From: Gammaproteobacteria bacterium
GTDB taxonomy: Bacteria > Pseudomonadota > Gammaproteobacteria > Burkholderiales > Gallionellaceae
NCBI GenBank assembly: GCA_018820925.1
Contig: JAHJNJ010000002.1
Coordinates: 60,619 to 124,618, forward strand
Length of the DNA stretch: 64,000 nucleotides
Reading direction: 5' to 3'
Every line of letters starts with the position of its first letter. Within the stretch, counting starts at the first letter, position 1. A model generated the notes under the pieces. The model ran no database searches. It was not told where the DNA came from and saw nothing but the letters and a program-made list of their open reading frames with translations. A program made the translations under genes and the position numbers. Of this stretch, positions 7,594 through 17,500 are shown in pieces.

Positions 7594-8757
7594 TTACTGC
7601 ATTGGCACGCCTCGGGGGCCTTCAGCTACGACGGGGAGGCTATAGATATTCGAGGTAATGGTGGTTGTCATTGAACCCAGAGGACCAAAATTTGCCGTGG
7701 CAGTCTCAGGCTCGGTGGTCCAGGGGCACGCTATGGCGTTGCCTGACAAGTTGCAGTTGTACGCAAGCATTCCTCCCCCCATTTGCGCTGCTTTCCAGCC
7801 GTTCTTCAGCGGCTTGATGGTGTAGTTGTCGGTGCCTGATGTGTTGCCCGCCGCATCCGGCAGATTCTGATGTTCGCCATTGATCATGTTGCTTGATGTC
7901 TCAATTTTGCAGGCGTTGTGGAAAGAGGCATTGTGGGAGCAGGCGGCAATCGAGAGCAGTGATGCGGGAACGATGTCGGCCACTCGTTCTGCAATGAACT
8001 GCACCTGACTTGTTGCTTTCCGGTCGCCGGAGGCAAGTACCTGCAGCGTCGCCGTTTGATCCGGTGCTCCTTCTATCGTTGGTACTTCAACCATGATGGC
8101 ATCGTTGTACCACTCCATAATGATCAAAGGGACCATCCCGCCGGGGAAATTGCCGGTCAGGCTCACTTGGCCGGGGGTACTCCCCAGGAAATTCCCCTTG
8201 ATTGCCACCCACGAACCTGGCCGGAAAATATTGTCCTGCGCATGCACCTCGGTAATTTGCGGTGCGACGGAAATGGATGTTTTGGGCGCCACTCTGGCGT
8301 CGTTCCTCACTGAAACGGCATGTAAAGAAGCAAATTTCGCCTTGATGGCGATGTTGCCGTTACGTACTGTCATTTTCTGCCGCGCTTGCAGATCGGAGGA
8401 ACGTTTCTGCAGTTCGGCAGCAAATTTCCGCGATTCCCCCCGCTGTTTGGCGGCAGCGGCGGCACGCGACTTGTCCAGCGCTTTGACGATTTCGCTTTTT
8501 GGAATCTTTTTTCCCCGAATCTCCAGAACAGTCGAAGGCGCAAGGCTTTGGAACTGGCTGGCGGTCATTCCTTTCAGGATTTTTGGCGGCTCGGGCTGGG
8601 GGTTGATTCCCTTATTCACGACCGGCGACATCAACTTGCCCTTGGTGATCGCTCCCGGCGGCTCCGGTTGCGGATTGATGGCATAAGCGCAGGTGGTTGT
8701 GAGGGTTGCGAATGTGATGGTCAGTGCTGACAGTGTGAGGTGATTTGCGGTTTTCAT
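7594..8757 (-). CDS. Secreted protein with two INPQPEPP peptides and IPT/TIG-like domain
   Basis: 387 residues. Signal peptide MKTANHLTLSALTITFATLTTTCAYA (26 residues). Predicted cleavage leaves INPQPEPPG as the mature N-terminus, and INPQPEPP recurs at residues 51-58. Then KGMTASQFQSLAPSTVLEIRG and KKIPKSEIVKAL, a Lys/Arg/Ala-rich helix, an IPT/TIG-like domain (ITEVHAQDNIFRPGSWVAIKG) and a C-terminal domain with CSHNASFHNAC and CNLSGNAIACPW. It is a diverged paralogue of the gene starting at 7548; the genes are 45 nt apart. The NPQPEPP peptide could be a recognition or sorting signal, but that is inference. Confidence 0.72.
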   Translation of the reverse strand: MKTANHLTLSALTITFATLTTTCAYAINPQPEPPGAITKGKLMSPVVNKGINPQPEPPKILKGMTASQFQSLAPSTVLEIRGKKIPKSEIVKALDKSRAAAAAKQRGESRKFAAELQKRSSDLQARQKMTVRNGNIAIKAKFASLHAVSVRNDARVAPKTSISVAPQITEVHAQDNIFRPGSWVAIKGNFLGSTPGQVSLTGNFPGGMVPLIIMEWYNDAIMVEVPTIEGAPDQTATLQVLASGDRKATSQVQFIAERVADIVPASLLSIAACSHNASFHNACKIETSSNMINGEHQNLPDAAGNTSGTDNYTIKPLKNGWKAAQMGGGMLAYNCNLSGNAIACPWTTEPETATANFGPLGSMTTTITSNIYSLPVVAEGPRGVPMQ

Positions 8758-8799
8758 GTCGATGCCTCCGATATTGGTTAGAGTGCTCTTGCGATCCGG

Positions 8800-11370
8800 T
8801 TATCTTTTCATCGGTACGATAATACCCTTGTTGTCAGTACAGGTGCCGTTCAGCGTCACCGGCAGCCGGAGCTGATTGTTCGTTTGGTTGGGCTCATTCA
8901 CCTGAATTGCCAGGGTCAACTGGTTCTGGCCGGGTTTCAGGTTGATGGAATCGCTTGCCGCCGAGGTGGCATTGGCTGCAATGCCGTTCCAGGTTCTGAC
9001 AACCGTCTGTCTTGTGGCACTGTTGGTCAAAACGCTCTTGAACGACATGGCAGGTCCGCTGCCAAGGTTGCGCAGCGAATACTGCACAGCAAAAGAACAC
9101 ATTCCGCCGCCGGTGCGGGTGGCTTCTTTTGCATCGAGTGCGACAGGCGTATTCCATCTTGCGGACTGCCTCAGCGTTTTACCGGCAATGGTTACCGTGT
9201 CGGTGGCAGTCAGATCCGGCAACGGCATGGGCGCGGACAGCGGCGTTTGCTGGGATGAGCTGCCCGGTCCGTTAAGGAAGTTAGTGCCGGGGTTTGCGAC
9301 GTTGCCGGTTTGCATCTTCTGCTGCACCTGGAGGCCGCCTTTGGCGGACGCAGTAAGTTTTGCGCTTGCGCTGGTATTGCCCGCCAACGTCGATGCAGAG
9401 ACACCGGCATTGGTGCGCACACCCTGAACACCTTTAGCCTGTAGCGAGCTAGCCTGATTGCCGAACTGGAGCGATGACTTGTCTTTGAGCGCGTCGCGTG
9501 AAAGCTGGTTGACCGGGTCGATTTTCGGCTTGCCGTCTTTGGTAAGACTATTTTTCACTTTGTCTCTGGCGTTCATTCCTGAAAGTCTCGGCTTGAATAT
9601 GTCCGTATTGGGTGCCAGCATGGACCGCGGTGATTCAAGTCCATCAAAGTTGGGTGATTGATACGTTGCCTGCGTCCCATATGAAACACCGGCCCCGTTA
9701 AGCGCAACCTCCAGGTCATCCTGTGCTCCCAAGGAGGATATATAAAAAGGGATCCCGGCCTGGTTGAGCGCTGCCGCGAGAGCAACAATTTTCTCCATTG
9801 GTGTTTCTGCTTTCGGTTTTATCCACACAAGCAGGGGATCAATGTCGGTTGACAGCACATTCGCATACTGCCCGTTCAGAACCGCAATTTTCTGTGCTAC
9901 CTCGTTGCGCAGATTGATATAGGCCTGATCTTCTTTCAGCGTGCATTCAATATATTCCTTCGGATAATGGTTGGATAATTTCTGCTGCCCATAAAGGTAT
10001 TTGCACATCCCCCTGGTTACCGGACGGGAACTTTCCATGATGATCTTTGCGTCGTTTACGCTTAGCTTCGGTTTCACCGGTTTGATGACGTGGGTAGAAC
10101 CGGCATTGACCATCGTGTCGTAAATCAGGATAGCCATTGCCAGCTTTGCCTCGTCGGAAATTTTGCATTTGTTTTCCTCCCCGACGTCTCTCAGCACCCA
10201 CCTGCAACGGTCGTAGTGGGGGATGGAATCGCAAAGAAGGGAATTGACACCTGACTTGCAAATGTTTTCCTGTATCAGGTAGTTCTTGAAGACCGTTGCA
10301 AACTGCGGCTTGTTACCGTTCCAGAAGGCATCAAGGCACCATTGCGAGTGCGTTTTGAGATTCAACCCCGCCGCGTTTTCTGTCGGATGCCCGTTAATCC
10401 AACGGTCTACGTGAGCATAGGGGAGATCAACGCTGAAGTGACTCAGGCAAGAATCCAGTATGTGTACCTTGCTGTAATCATGTTGCTGGGCCGATGCCCG
10501 GATCTGATCGGGATTATTGTAGGCGCTACGCTGTGCCGACAGGTCAACTCTCACCCGGTTGGCGATGTCGTCAATCCACTGCACATCAAGGTGCGACACA
10601 AACCGGCCCATGGCAATACCAACACATTGATCGTTGCACGCAGCACTGCGTGCCTGATTTCTCAGCGATGTGAGCAGATTCGAGTAAACATTCAGCTGGT
10701 TATCCTCTCTCTTCTTGAGCCCTTCGCCGGATGTCAAAACCGGGGCAAAGACAGCCGCGAAAGCCACATCTTGCGGTGGCGGGGGAGGTGGCGGATCATC
10801 GCAGCCCCCCAGTCCGAGCGAGCAGGCTGCACCGCTCAGTGCATTCCATATGGCTTCGCTTACGTCAGCCACCCACTCAACCGCAGCCACGACAGCTTCG
10901 TATGCATCCTGGGCAGCTTGATACAGATCCTCGAGGAGGCCGCATACATCGACGGTTGTGAAAAAGTGGGCAACGATGCAGACCGCCGCTTCGCCCAGGT
11001 TTTCCACAACCCCCCAGTAGTCGCTGGTCTTGAAGGCAATATAAACATGCACCAGCTTCCAGAACCAGCTGGGGATATCCGCTTGCCCCGAGAGTTTCTG
11101 GCCGAGCTCTGTGTTTTGTGCGTTGTCGAGACACACAATGGGGTCTGTTCCATTATCAAGGCAGACGAAAAAACTCTTGGATTCTCGCAGCGTCGAACCG
11201 TCAACGCCGTAAGCCTTGAAGGGACTGGCCGGCCCCATTTCATCCAGAACGTCGGCAAGCTTGCCAATCGGATCGGAGAGGGCTTGCGCCTCGGGTTGGA
11301 AGGTGAACAGACAGAGAATAACGAAAAAGCCCTGAAGCATCAGGCGGGACAGCATGTGGGTTGTTTTCAT
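8800..11370 (-). CDS. Large secreted protein of unknown function with C-terminal CARDB-like domain
   Basis: 856 residues. Signal peptide MKTTHMLSRLMLQGFFVILCLFTFQPEAQA. The N-terminal about 170 residues are helical and aromatic; a Pro7 stretch (DDPPPPPPPQD) separates them from a Cys-containing helical middle (about 200-520). A low-complexity Ser/Ala/Asn/Gln-rich region (about 590-705) follows. The C-terminal about 130 residues contain PDLTATDTVTIAGKTLRQS, SFAVQYSLRNLGSGPA, LKPGQNQLTLAIQVNEPNQTNN, the pattern of a CARDB/beta-sandwich adhesion module. DTVTIAGKTL also resembles the motif shared by neighbours. No catalytic motif seen. Same strand and spacing as the other exported genes; probably one operon. 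Confidence 0.7.
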   Translation of the reverse strand: MKTTHMLSRLMLQGFFVILCLFTFQPEAQALSDPIGKLADVLDEMGPASPFKAYGVDGSTLRESKSFFVCLDNGTDPIVCLDNAQNTELGQKLSGQADIPSWFWKLVHVYIAFKTSDYWGVVENLGEAAVCIVAHFFTTVDVCGLLEDLYQAAQDAYEAVVAAVEWVADVSEAIWNALSGAACSLGLGGCDDPPPPPPPQDVAFAAVFAPVLTSGEGLKKREDNQLNVYSNLLTSLRNQARSAACNDQCVGIAMGRFVSHLDVQWIDDIANRVRVDLSAQRSAYNNPDQIRASAQQHDYSKVHILDSCLSHFSVDLPYAHVDRWINGHPTENAAGLNLKTHSQWCLDAFWNGNKPQFATVFKNYLIQENICKSGVNSLLCDSIPHYDRCRWVLRDVGEENKCKISDEAKLAMAILIYDTMVNAGSTHVIKPVKPKLSVNDAKIIMESSRPVTRGMCKYLYGQQKLSNHYPKEYIECTLKEDQAYINLRNEVAQKIAVLNGQYANVLSTDIDPLLVWIKPKAETPMEKIVALAAALNQAGIPFYISSLGAQDDLEVALNGAGVSYGTQATYQSPNFDGLESPRSMLAPNTDIFKPRLSGMNARDKVKNSLTKDGKPKIDPVNQLSRDALKDKSSLQFGNQASSLQAKGVQGVRTNAGVSASTLAGNTSASAKLTASAKGGLQVQQKMQTGNVANPGTNFLNGPGSSSQQTPLSAPMPLPDLTATDTVTIAGKTLRQSARWNTPVALDAKEATRTGGGMCSFAVQYSLRNLGSGPAMSFKSVLTNSATRQTVVRTWNGIAANATSAASDSINLKPGQNQLTLAIQVNEPNQTNNQLRLPVTLNGTCTDNKGIIVPMKR

Positions 11371-11382
11371 GATTGTCTCCCC

Positions 11383-12036
11383 CTAGCGCTTTTTCGATGG
11401 CACGGATGCCGGATTCGTGTCTTGTTTTTTTGACTTGGCTCCGGGGGATTTTGCCAGCGTCTGTTTCAGGTCCCCGACAGTCGTCAACTTGCCTGTCGGC
11501 GACTCCAGCAGGGTGTCGTCACCCTTTCTGAGGATGGCAACCCAATCCTGTTGGGTGGTTGCGCCAGTGATCTTGATGGGCGGTGCGGCCAACGATGTTT
11601 GAGTAAAGAACTTGCGCCCCAGCCGCTTTTCCACTTTGGGCTGCAGAAACTTGAGCTGGTCAACCGTGGCAGTTCGTCCGGATGGAAACTGCACCGTATC
11701 CGTGCCGGGCCGCTTGAGTGCCGCAGCAAGGTCAGCGGGGGTGCGGATCGGAGTGCCTTTTGCGGCGGGTTGTTGCTTGAGAGCAGGAGCCAGACGGCTT
11801 TCCGGGAGTGCTGTCCGCATCTGCTGCTGGGCTGCTTGCAGTTCGCGCAACGAACCCACACTTATTTGCCGCCCGTTGGAGAGTACCACCAGATCGGTGG
11901 CTGGCCGTCCGGCCAGCGAATTAACCGTCATTTGCGGGGTGATATGTATTTTTGCCGGCGCTGGCGCAGCCAGTGCTGCATTGATGACCAACAAACTGCT
12001 GAACAGGGACAGCTGGAGCAAATAATGGTTACGCAT
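11383..12036 (-). CDS. Secreted protein built on three copies of the shared G-R/K motif
   Basis: 217 residues; ATG 12036 has AAAGGA six bases upstream, while ATG 12042 abuts it. Signal peptide MRNHYLLQLSLFSSLLVINAALA. The mature part contains three related units: DLVVLSNGRQISVGSLRELQ, DTVQFPSGRTATVDQLKFLQ and DTLLESPTGKLTTVGDLKQTL, separated by Ala/Gln/Lys-rich linkers. Similar single units occur in the genes starting at 7548 and 8757. It is the first gene of the minus-strand exported group, 12 nt before the 856-residue protein gene. No family recognised; the repeats may be a small binding or assembly module. Confidence 0.68.
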   Translation of the reverse strand: MRNHYLLQLSLFSSLLVINAALAAPAPAKIHITPQMTVNSLAGRPATDLVVLSNGRQISVGSLRELQAAQQQMRTALPESRLAPALKQQPAAKGTPIRTPADLAAALKRPGTDTVQFPSGRTATVDQLKFLQPKVEKRLGRKFFTQTSLAAPPIKITGATTQQDWVAILRKGDDTLLESPTGKLTTVGDLKQTLAKSPGAKSKKQDTNPASVPSKKR

Positions 12037-12450
12037 GAGCATTCCTTTCGCTGTGACATCACCTGGATGGGTGGAGTAACTTTGAGTCGGCAGAACCTGG
12101 ATTCCGGTTCAAGCAAGATGCCAAACAGGTTCGAAATTTACATTGGGGCGGGGGAACAGATCGGTAATGGATTGCCATAAAGCTAATCTCGGGACTTGAT
12201 CTATAGGGAAGGCGAACTTGAATTGTACTTCTCACGACGCTTGCAGACGTTTTGAAGTTCAGAAGTAGTGAACTAAAACACAAGGATTCCGGTGCCCAGT
12301 CCCGTGAATGCACGGGATTCCGGCCTGCATCGCAAGGGGGGCACCGTGGTTGTAAGGGGCTGAAGCCCAACAGCCCACACGGCGCCGGGCGTGGCAAATT
12401 GTACTGTTTCAACAATCCCCGATTTTGTGCGCCGGTGCTGGTCGAGCCGC
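12037..12450. other. 414-nt non-coding gap upstream of the exported protein group
   Basis: No credible gene was seen on either strand. It must hold the promoter for the minus-strand exported genes. A small hairpin CCCGTG-aatg-CACGGG (12301-12316) lies inside, flanked by two GGATTCCGG copies. No tRNA or known riboswitch pattern was recognised. Confidence 0.4.
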
Positions 12451-13410
12451 TTACGCGGGAACTGAATCTCGAGCGTTGAGCTCCGCCGGCGTGGGTGATA
12501 TGCCGTACACCTCGTACAGGATTTCCACGAAGCGCCGTGCTTGCGGTGACAGGAAGCGGCCTTTGCGCAACACGAGCCCGTAGCCGCGTTGCGGGAAATA
12601 CTGGTTGAGCGGGATGCGGGCCAGTTTCTCCTGGCCGGTGAGGCAGATGTCGGTCACGATGGAAATGCCCATCCCCAACTCCACATATTTCTTGATCACT
12701 TCCCAGCCGCCTGCTTCCAGCGTCACGGAAAAAGTCAGGTTGTGTTGCTGGAACACGTACTTGACCATGCGCCAGGTGGAGAGGTGGCGCGGCGGCAGGA
12801 TCATGCCGTACTGGCTGATTTCTTCCAGCGTGACCTGGGTGTTCTTGGCCAGTGGGTGATCGAGCGGAACAATAAGCGCCGGATCGTACGTTACCACCGG
12901 CTGGTAAGTGATATCGTCCGGGACGTCCAGCATGGAGCCGACGACGAGGTCGACTTCATCGGCGCGCAGCATTTTGAGGCCGTCGCGCCCGGTCTCATTG
13001 TGGATCTTGAGCTGGATGCGCGGATACGCGGAGACGAAACGGCGCACCGCCTCGGGCAGGATGTACAGGATGGTGGATTCGCCCGCGCAGATGTTCAATT
13101 CGCCCGAATCCAGTTTGCCGTGTTGCGCGGCGAAATTTTCTTCCAGGCTGTCTATGCCTTCCACCAGCGGTTTGGCCAATGCATACAAGGCCTCGCCGTC
13201 CGGCGTCAGTTTGAGGACAGGGCCGCGGCGCTCGAATACCGTCACGCCCAGTTCCCGTTCCATCGCCTGGATTTGCAGGGTCACTGACGGCTGACTCAGG
13301 AACATTTTTTGTGCTGCCAAGGTGATGCTGCCGGTGCGTACAACCTCACAAAAGGCGCGCATCTGTTTAAGTCGGTTATTTTTGTAATAGCTCTTTTTGT
13401 CCGTGCTCAT
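12451..13410 (-). CDS. LysR-family transcriptional regulator (CysB-like effector domain)
   Basis: 319 residues. The N-terminal winged helix-turn-helix is clear (LKQMRAFCEVVRTGSITLAA, FLSQPSVTLQIQAMERELG, VFERRGPVLKLTPDGEAL). The effector-binding domain includes ITLAAQ-linked LNICAGESTILYILPEAV and GGWEVIKKYVELGMGISIV, reminiscent of CysB-type regulators. It is transcribed divergently from rnfB, with a 235-nt AT-rich gap containing a perfect 14-bp palindrome. By the usual LysR arrangement it probably regulates the rnf-nifJ-ppsA genes; the effector is unknown. Confidence 0.9.
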   Translation of the reverse strand: MSTDKKSYYKNNRLKQMRAFCEVVRTGSITLAAQKMFLSQPSVTLQIQAMERELGVTVFERRGPVLKLTPDGEALYALAKPLVEGIDSLEENFAAQHGKLDSGELNICAGESTILYILPEAVRRFVSAYPRIQLKIHNETGRDGLKMLRADEVDLVVGSMLDVPDDITYQPVVTYDPALIVPLDHPLAKNTQVTLEEISQYGMILPPRHLSTWRMVKYVFQQHNLTFSVTLEAGGWEVIKKYVELGMGISIVTDICLTGQEKLARIPLNQYFPQRGYGLVLRKGRFLSPQARRFVEILYEVYGISPTPAELNARDSVPA

Positions 13411-13446
13411 CCCTGTATTCCTTTAATGTTGTTGCCAGGAGGTTTC

Positions 13447-13460
13447 AATTATTAATAATT
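13447..13460. promoter_or_regulatory. Palindrome in the lysR-rnfB divergent promoter region, candidate operator
   Basis: AATTATTAATAATT is a perfect 14-bp palindrome in an AT-rich stretch between the LysR gene and rnfB, continued by ATGATTAA. LysR proteins bind AT-rich T-N11-A dyads in such divergent promoters. The surrounding gap (13411-13645) holds no gene. Confidence 0.45.
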
Positions 13461-13645
13461 ATGATTAAAACAATTGATTCGCGGAATAATTGTAGCTTGT
13501 TTACTCTTCAGGCAGGAACATAAAAAAACAGCAGTTACAAAGTAGTCTGAATACATCTAAACGCTTTGTGGGGCGTTGATAATTATAGCGAAAGAGGACT
13601 GATCCATCGGTTCTCTGCGTTAATTTATTGAAGCAGGGGAGAGTA

Positions 13646-14527
13646 ATGGAAATCGTATACAGCGTGCTTGTCACAGGAGCTTTCATGGCCGGTTTGGGCG
13701 GCCTGCTTGCGCTTGTGTTGGCATTCGCGAGCAAAAAGCTCTATGTGTACGAAGATCCCCGCATTGAGCAAGTCGAAGAATTACTCCCCCATTCCAATTG
13801 CGGCGCCTGCGGTACGGCGGGTTGCCATAACTTCGCCGAACAGGCCGTAGCAGGCCAGATCGAGCCCGGTCGCTGTACTGTGAACGATCCCGAACAAAAC
13901 AAGAATATCGCCGCATTGCTGGGCGTCGCGCTGGGCGATGTGGAAAAGCGCGTGGCGCGCCTGGCCTGTGCCGGCGGCAAACATGTTGCCACGATGCGCG
14001 CCAAATACGCCGGACTATCTTCATGCCGTGCCGCGACGGTGGCCGGCGGTGGCGGCAAGAGTTGTGCCTGGGGGTGCCTGGGGCTGGGCGATTGCGCCGA
14101 TGTGTGCGACTTCGACGCCATTACCATGGACATGCATGGACTGCCGGTGGTGGATGGCGCAAAATGCACCGCTTGCGGCGACTGCGTCGATATTTGTCCG
14201 AAGAACCTGTTTTCCATCCATGGCGTGTCGCACAAACTCTGGCTGGCCTGCCGCAACGAAGACGATGGCGATGCGGCGGAAGCCGCGTGCGAAGTGGCCT
14301 GCACTGCGTGCGGACGCTGCGTGGTCGATGCTGCACCCGGGCTGATCAGTCTGGTGCGCAACCTGGCCGTGATTGATTATGAAAAGAACGATACTGTCAG
14401 TCGCGAAGCCATCGAACGCTGCCCCACGGGCGCGATAGTGTGGCTGGAAGGCGACCGTGTCATCAAAGGAAAATCCGCTAAGAAAATCATCCGTATAGAA
14501 CCCCTACCTGCCTCGGCAGGAGTTTAA
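13646..14527 (+). CDS. rnfB: Rnf electron transport complex subunit RnfB (long form)
   Basis: 293 residues, start behind AGGGGAGAGTA. An N-terminal membrane helix (about 5-28) anchors a cytoplasmic iron-sulfur protein. The first cluster motif is NCGACGTAGCHNFAEQAVAGQ plus a later Cys. Further motifs are CAWGCLGLGDCADVCDFDA, CTACGDCVDICPKN and ACEVACTACGRCVVDA, so several [4Fe-4S] clusters are expected. RnfB accepts or donates electrons to ferredoxin and passes them towards RnfC/RnfD. The CAWGCLGLGDC element resembles the longer RnfB of anaerobes rather than the short enterobacterial RsxB. It heads the operon, 13 nt before nifJ. Confidence 0.93.
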   Translation: MEIVYSVLVTGAFMAGLGGLLALVLAFASKKLYVYEDPRIEQVEELLPHSNCGACGTAGCHNFAEQAVAGQIEPGRCTVNDPEQNKNIAALLGVALGDVEKRVARLACAGGKHVATMRAKYAGLSSCRAATVAGGGGKSCAWGCLGLGDCADVCDFDAITMDMHGLPVVDGAKCTACGDCVDICPKNLFSIHGVSHKLWLACRNEDDGDAAEAACEVACTACGRCVVDAAPGLISLVRNLAVIDYEKNDTVSREAIERCPTGAIVWLEGDRVIKGKSAKKIIRIEPLPASAGV

Positions 14528-14540
14528 AAGGAATCCAACC

Positions 14541-17500
14541 ATGTTGAATAAACTCAAGCAATTCAAACTGACCGGCGCCGACACCAGTTCCAAAGGTGGT
14601 CACACCCAGTACAAATATCCCGGCACGCGCGACGCCATCGACGGCAATACTGCGGTGATCATGGTGGAGCGCGAAGCGTCGCACGGCGCGGGTGCTTATC
14701 CCATCACGCCGTCCACGCAGATGGGCGAATACTGGGCGGAAGAAGTGGCCAAGGGCCACCTGAATACTGCAGGCCAGCCGTTGATTTTCGTGGAACCGGA
14801 ATCCGAGCACGCCGCTGCGGCCGTGACCGCCGGCATGTCCATGACCGGTATGCGCGCGGTGAATTTCACTTCGGCGCAAGGTCTGGCCTTCATGCACGAA
14901 TCGCTGTATGCCGCTGTCGGCAAGCGTTTGACCTATGTGCTGAACTTGGGCTGCCGTGCCATTACCAAAGCTTCACTCAACGTACATTGCGCGCATGATG
15001 ACTATCATTGCGCCGACGACACCGGCTTCATCCAGGTGTTCGCCAAGAACGCGCAGGAATCCGCCGACCTCAACATGATCGCGCGCAAGACCGCCGAACT
15101 GTCGCTGACGCCGGCCATGGTTGCGCAGGACGGTTTCCTTACCACGCACCAGATCGAGCCCATGCTGGTGCCGGAACGGGAACTGATTGCCGAATACCTG
15201 GGCTGTGCCGAAGATGTCATCGATACACCCACACCGGCGCAGCAGATGCTGTACGGACCAAAGCGCCGCCGTATTCCTTCCATTTGGGATGTGGACAATC
15301 CCATGCAGACCGGTGTGGTTGCCAATCAGGATGCCTACATGCAGGCCGTGGCGGCGCAGCGTCCGTACTTCTTCGACCACATCGACGAACTGTTTGACAA
15401 GAATGCCGACGAATTCCATGCGCTGACCGGGCGCCGCTACAGCCGCATCGGGAACTATCGCTGCGACGATGCCGACTACATCATCCTCGGCCAGGGCAGC
15501 ATGATCGTGCAGGCGGAGGCCGTCGCCGACTGGCTGCGCGAGAACCGCAAGATCAAGGTGGGTGTGGTCAACCTCACCATGTTCCGTCCCTTCCCCGGTG
15601 ACCTGCTGGGCAAGGTGCTCAAGGGCAAAAAAGGGGTGGCGGTGCTGGAGCGTACCGACCAGCCGCTGGCGGAAGACCTGCCGCTGATGCGCGAAGTGCG
15701 TGCTGCGGTCACAAAATGTGTGGAAAACGCGCGCGAGAATTCCTATGCCGATTACGCCTGCTACGAATCGGCCAAAGACATGCCGTCGCTGTACTCCGGC
15801 TGCTACGGCCTGGGGTCGCGCGACCTGCAGCCGGAAGGCCTGATTGCGGCAGTGGAAAACATGCTGCCGGGTGCGGCGCATCGCAAGTTCTATTATCTGT
15901 CGATTGATTTTCTGCGCGACGAATCGGCCAATCCGAAACAGGAAATCCATCAGCAGGCATTGAAAGCGGCTTATCCGCGCATCAAGGAAATGGCACTGCG
16001 CGGTTCCGAGAATCCCAATCTGTTGCCCAAGAACGCCATCGCCGTGCGCATGCACTCCATCGGCGGCTGGGGCATGGTGACCACCGGCAAGAACCTGGCG
16101 ATGACGCTGTTCGAACTGCTGGGCTGGGATATCAAGGCCAATCCGAAATACGGTTCGGAGAAGAAGGGCCAGCCGACCACTTATTATCTGTCTGCCGCGC
16201 CGGAACCCATCCGCATCAACTGCGAACACACCCACGTCGACGTGGTGATGTCGCCGGATCCGCAAGTGTTCGGACACACCAATGCGGTGGATGGCCTGGG
16301 CCAGGGTGGCGTGTTCATCATCCAGAGCAATCTGGACAGCGCCGAAGCGCTGTGGCAAACCTTCCCGATGCACATCCAGAAATACATCGTCGACAAGAAA
16401 ATTCGCGTGTTCTATCTCGACGCGTTCAAGATCGCACGCGAAGAATCCAGCAATGTCGATTTGCAGTTGCGCATGCAGGGCAACGCTTTCCAGGGCGCGT
16501 TCTTCCATGCGTCCGATGTCAAGGATCGTGCCGGCCTGAGCGAAGAGACGCTGTTCAATGCCATCGAGAACCAGCTTCAGCACAAGTTCGGCAGCAAGGG
16601 CAAGCGTATCGTCGATGACAACCTGCGCGTGGTGCGTCGTGGTTATGAAGAGCTGCTTGAGATCAAGCCGGAACAAATGATCGTCGGCCAGCGTGCCAAG
16701 GTCGTAGGCAAGCCTGCACCTGCACTGCCCGTCATGCTGAAGCGCCTGCCGGAAGGCGACGGCGGCATCTCCGACGTGCATCGTTTCTGGGAACAGACCG
16801 GCAGTTTCTACATGAAGGGCCAGGGCTCGGACAATCTGGCCGATCCGTTCATGGGCCTGTCGGTGATTCCCGCCGTGACCGGCGTCTACCGTGACATGAC
16901 CGGCGTGCGTTTCGAGCATCCGGAATGGAAGGCCGAGAACTGCACTGCCTGTGGCGAGTGCTACACGGTTTGCCCGGATAGCGCCATTCCCGGCCTGGTG
17001 TCGACCACGTCCGACGTGCTCAACACGGCTATTCAGAAGATCGAAATCGGCGGACGCCCGACGCGCTTCCTGCGCAAATTCAGCCGTGCCATCGACAAGA
17101 AATTGCGCGGCGCGCTGGATAAGGACGGCCTCGACGTGCGTGCACTGCTGGCCAATGCCATCACCGAAGCCTTTGCCGCCGATCCGACGCAAGGTGAAGA
17201 CCGCACCAAGCTGGAAGCGGAACTGAATCTGCTGCGCGCAGAACTGGGCAGTTTCAAATTTGCCACTACCAAACCTTACTGGAACCAGAAAGAGAAGAAG
17301 GAAAAAGGCGCAGGCGGCCTGTTCTCCATCACCGTCAATCCCTACACCTGCAAAGGCTGCGCGCTGTGCGTGGAAGTGTGCGGCGATGATGCACTGACCA
17401 TGGTCACGCAGACCACGGAAAGCATCCAGACCCTGCGTGATGACTGGAATTTCTGGATGGACTTGCCGACCACGCCGCCGCAATACAGCCGCATCGACGA

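Noticed and set aside
10342..11433. 363-codon plus-strand frame opposite the 856-residue exported protein
   Set aside because: No signal peptide or domain; the minus-strand frame has a signal peptide, ribosome site and operon context.
12059..12415. 118-codon minus-strand frame upstream of the exported group
   Set aside because: Composition is rich in Pro, Ser, Cys and Arg without any helix or strand pattern, and there is no ribosome site.
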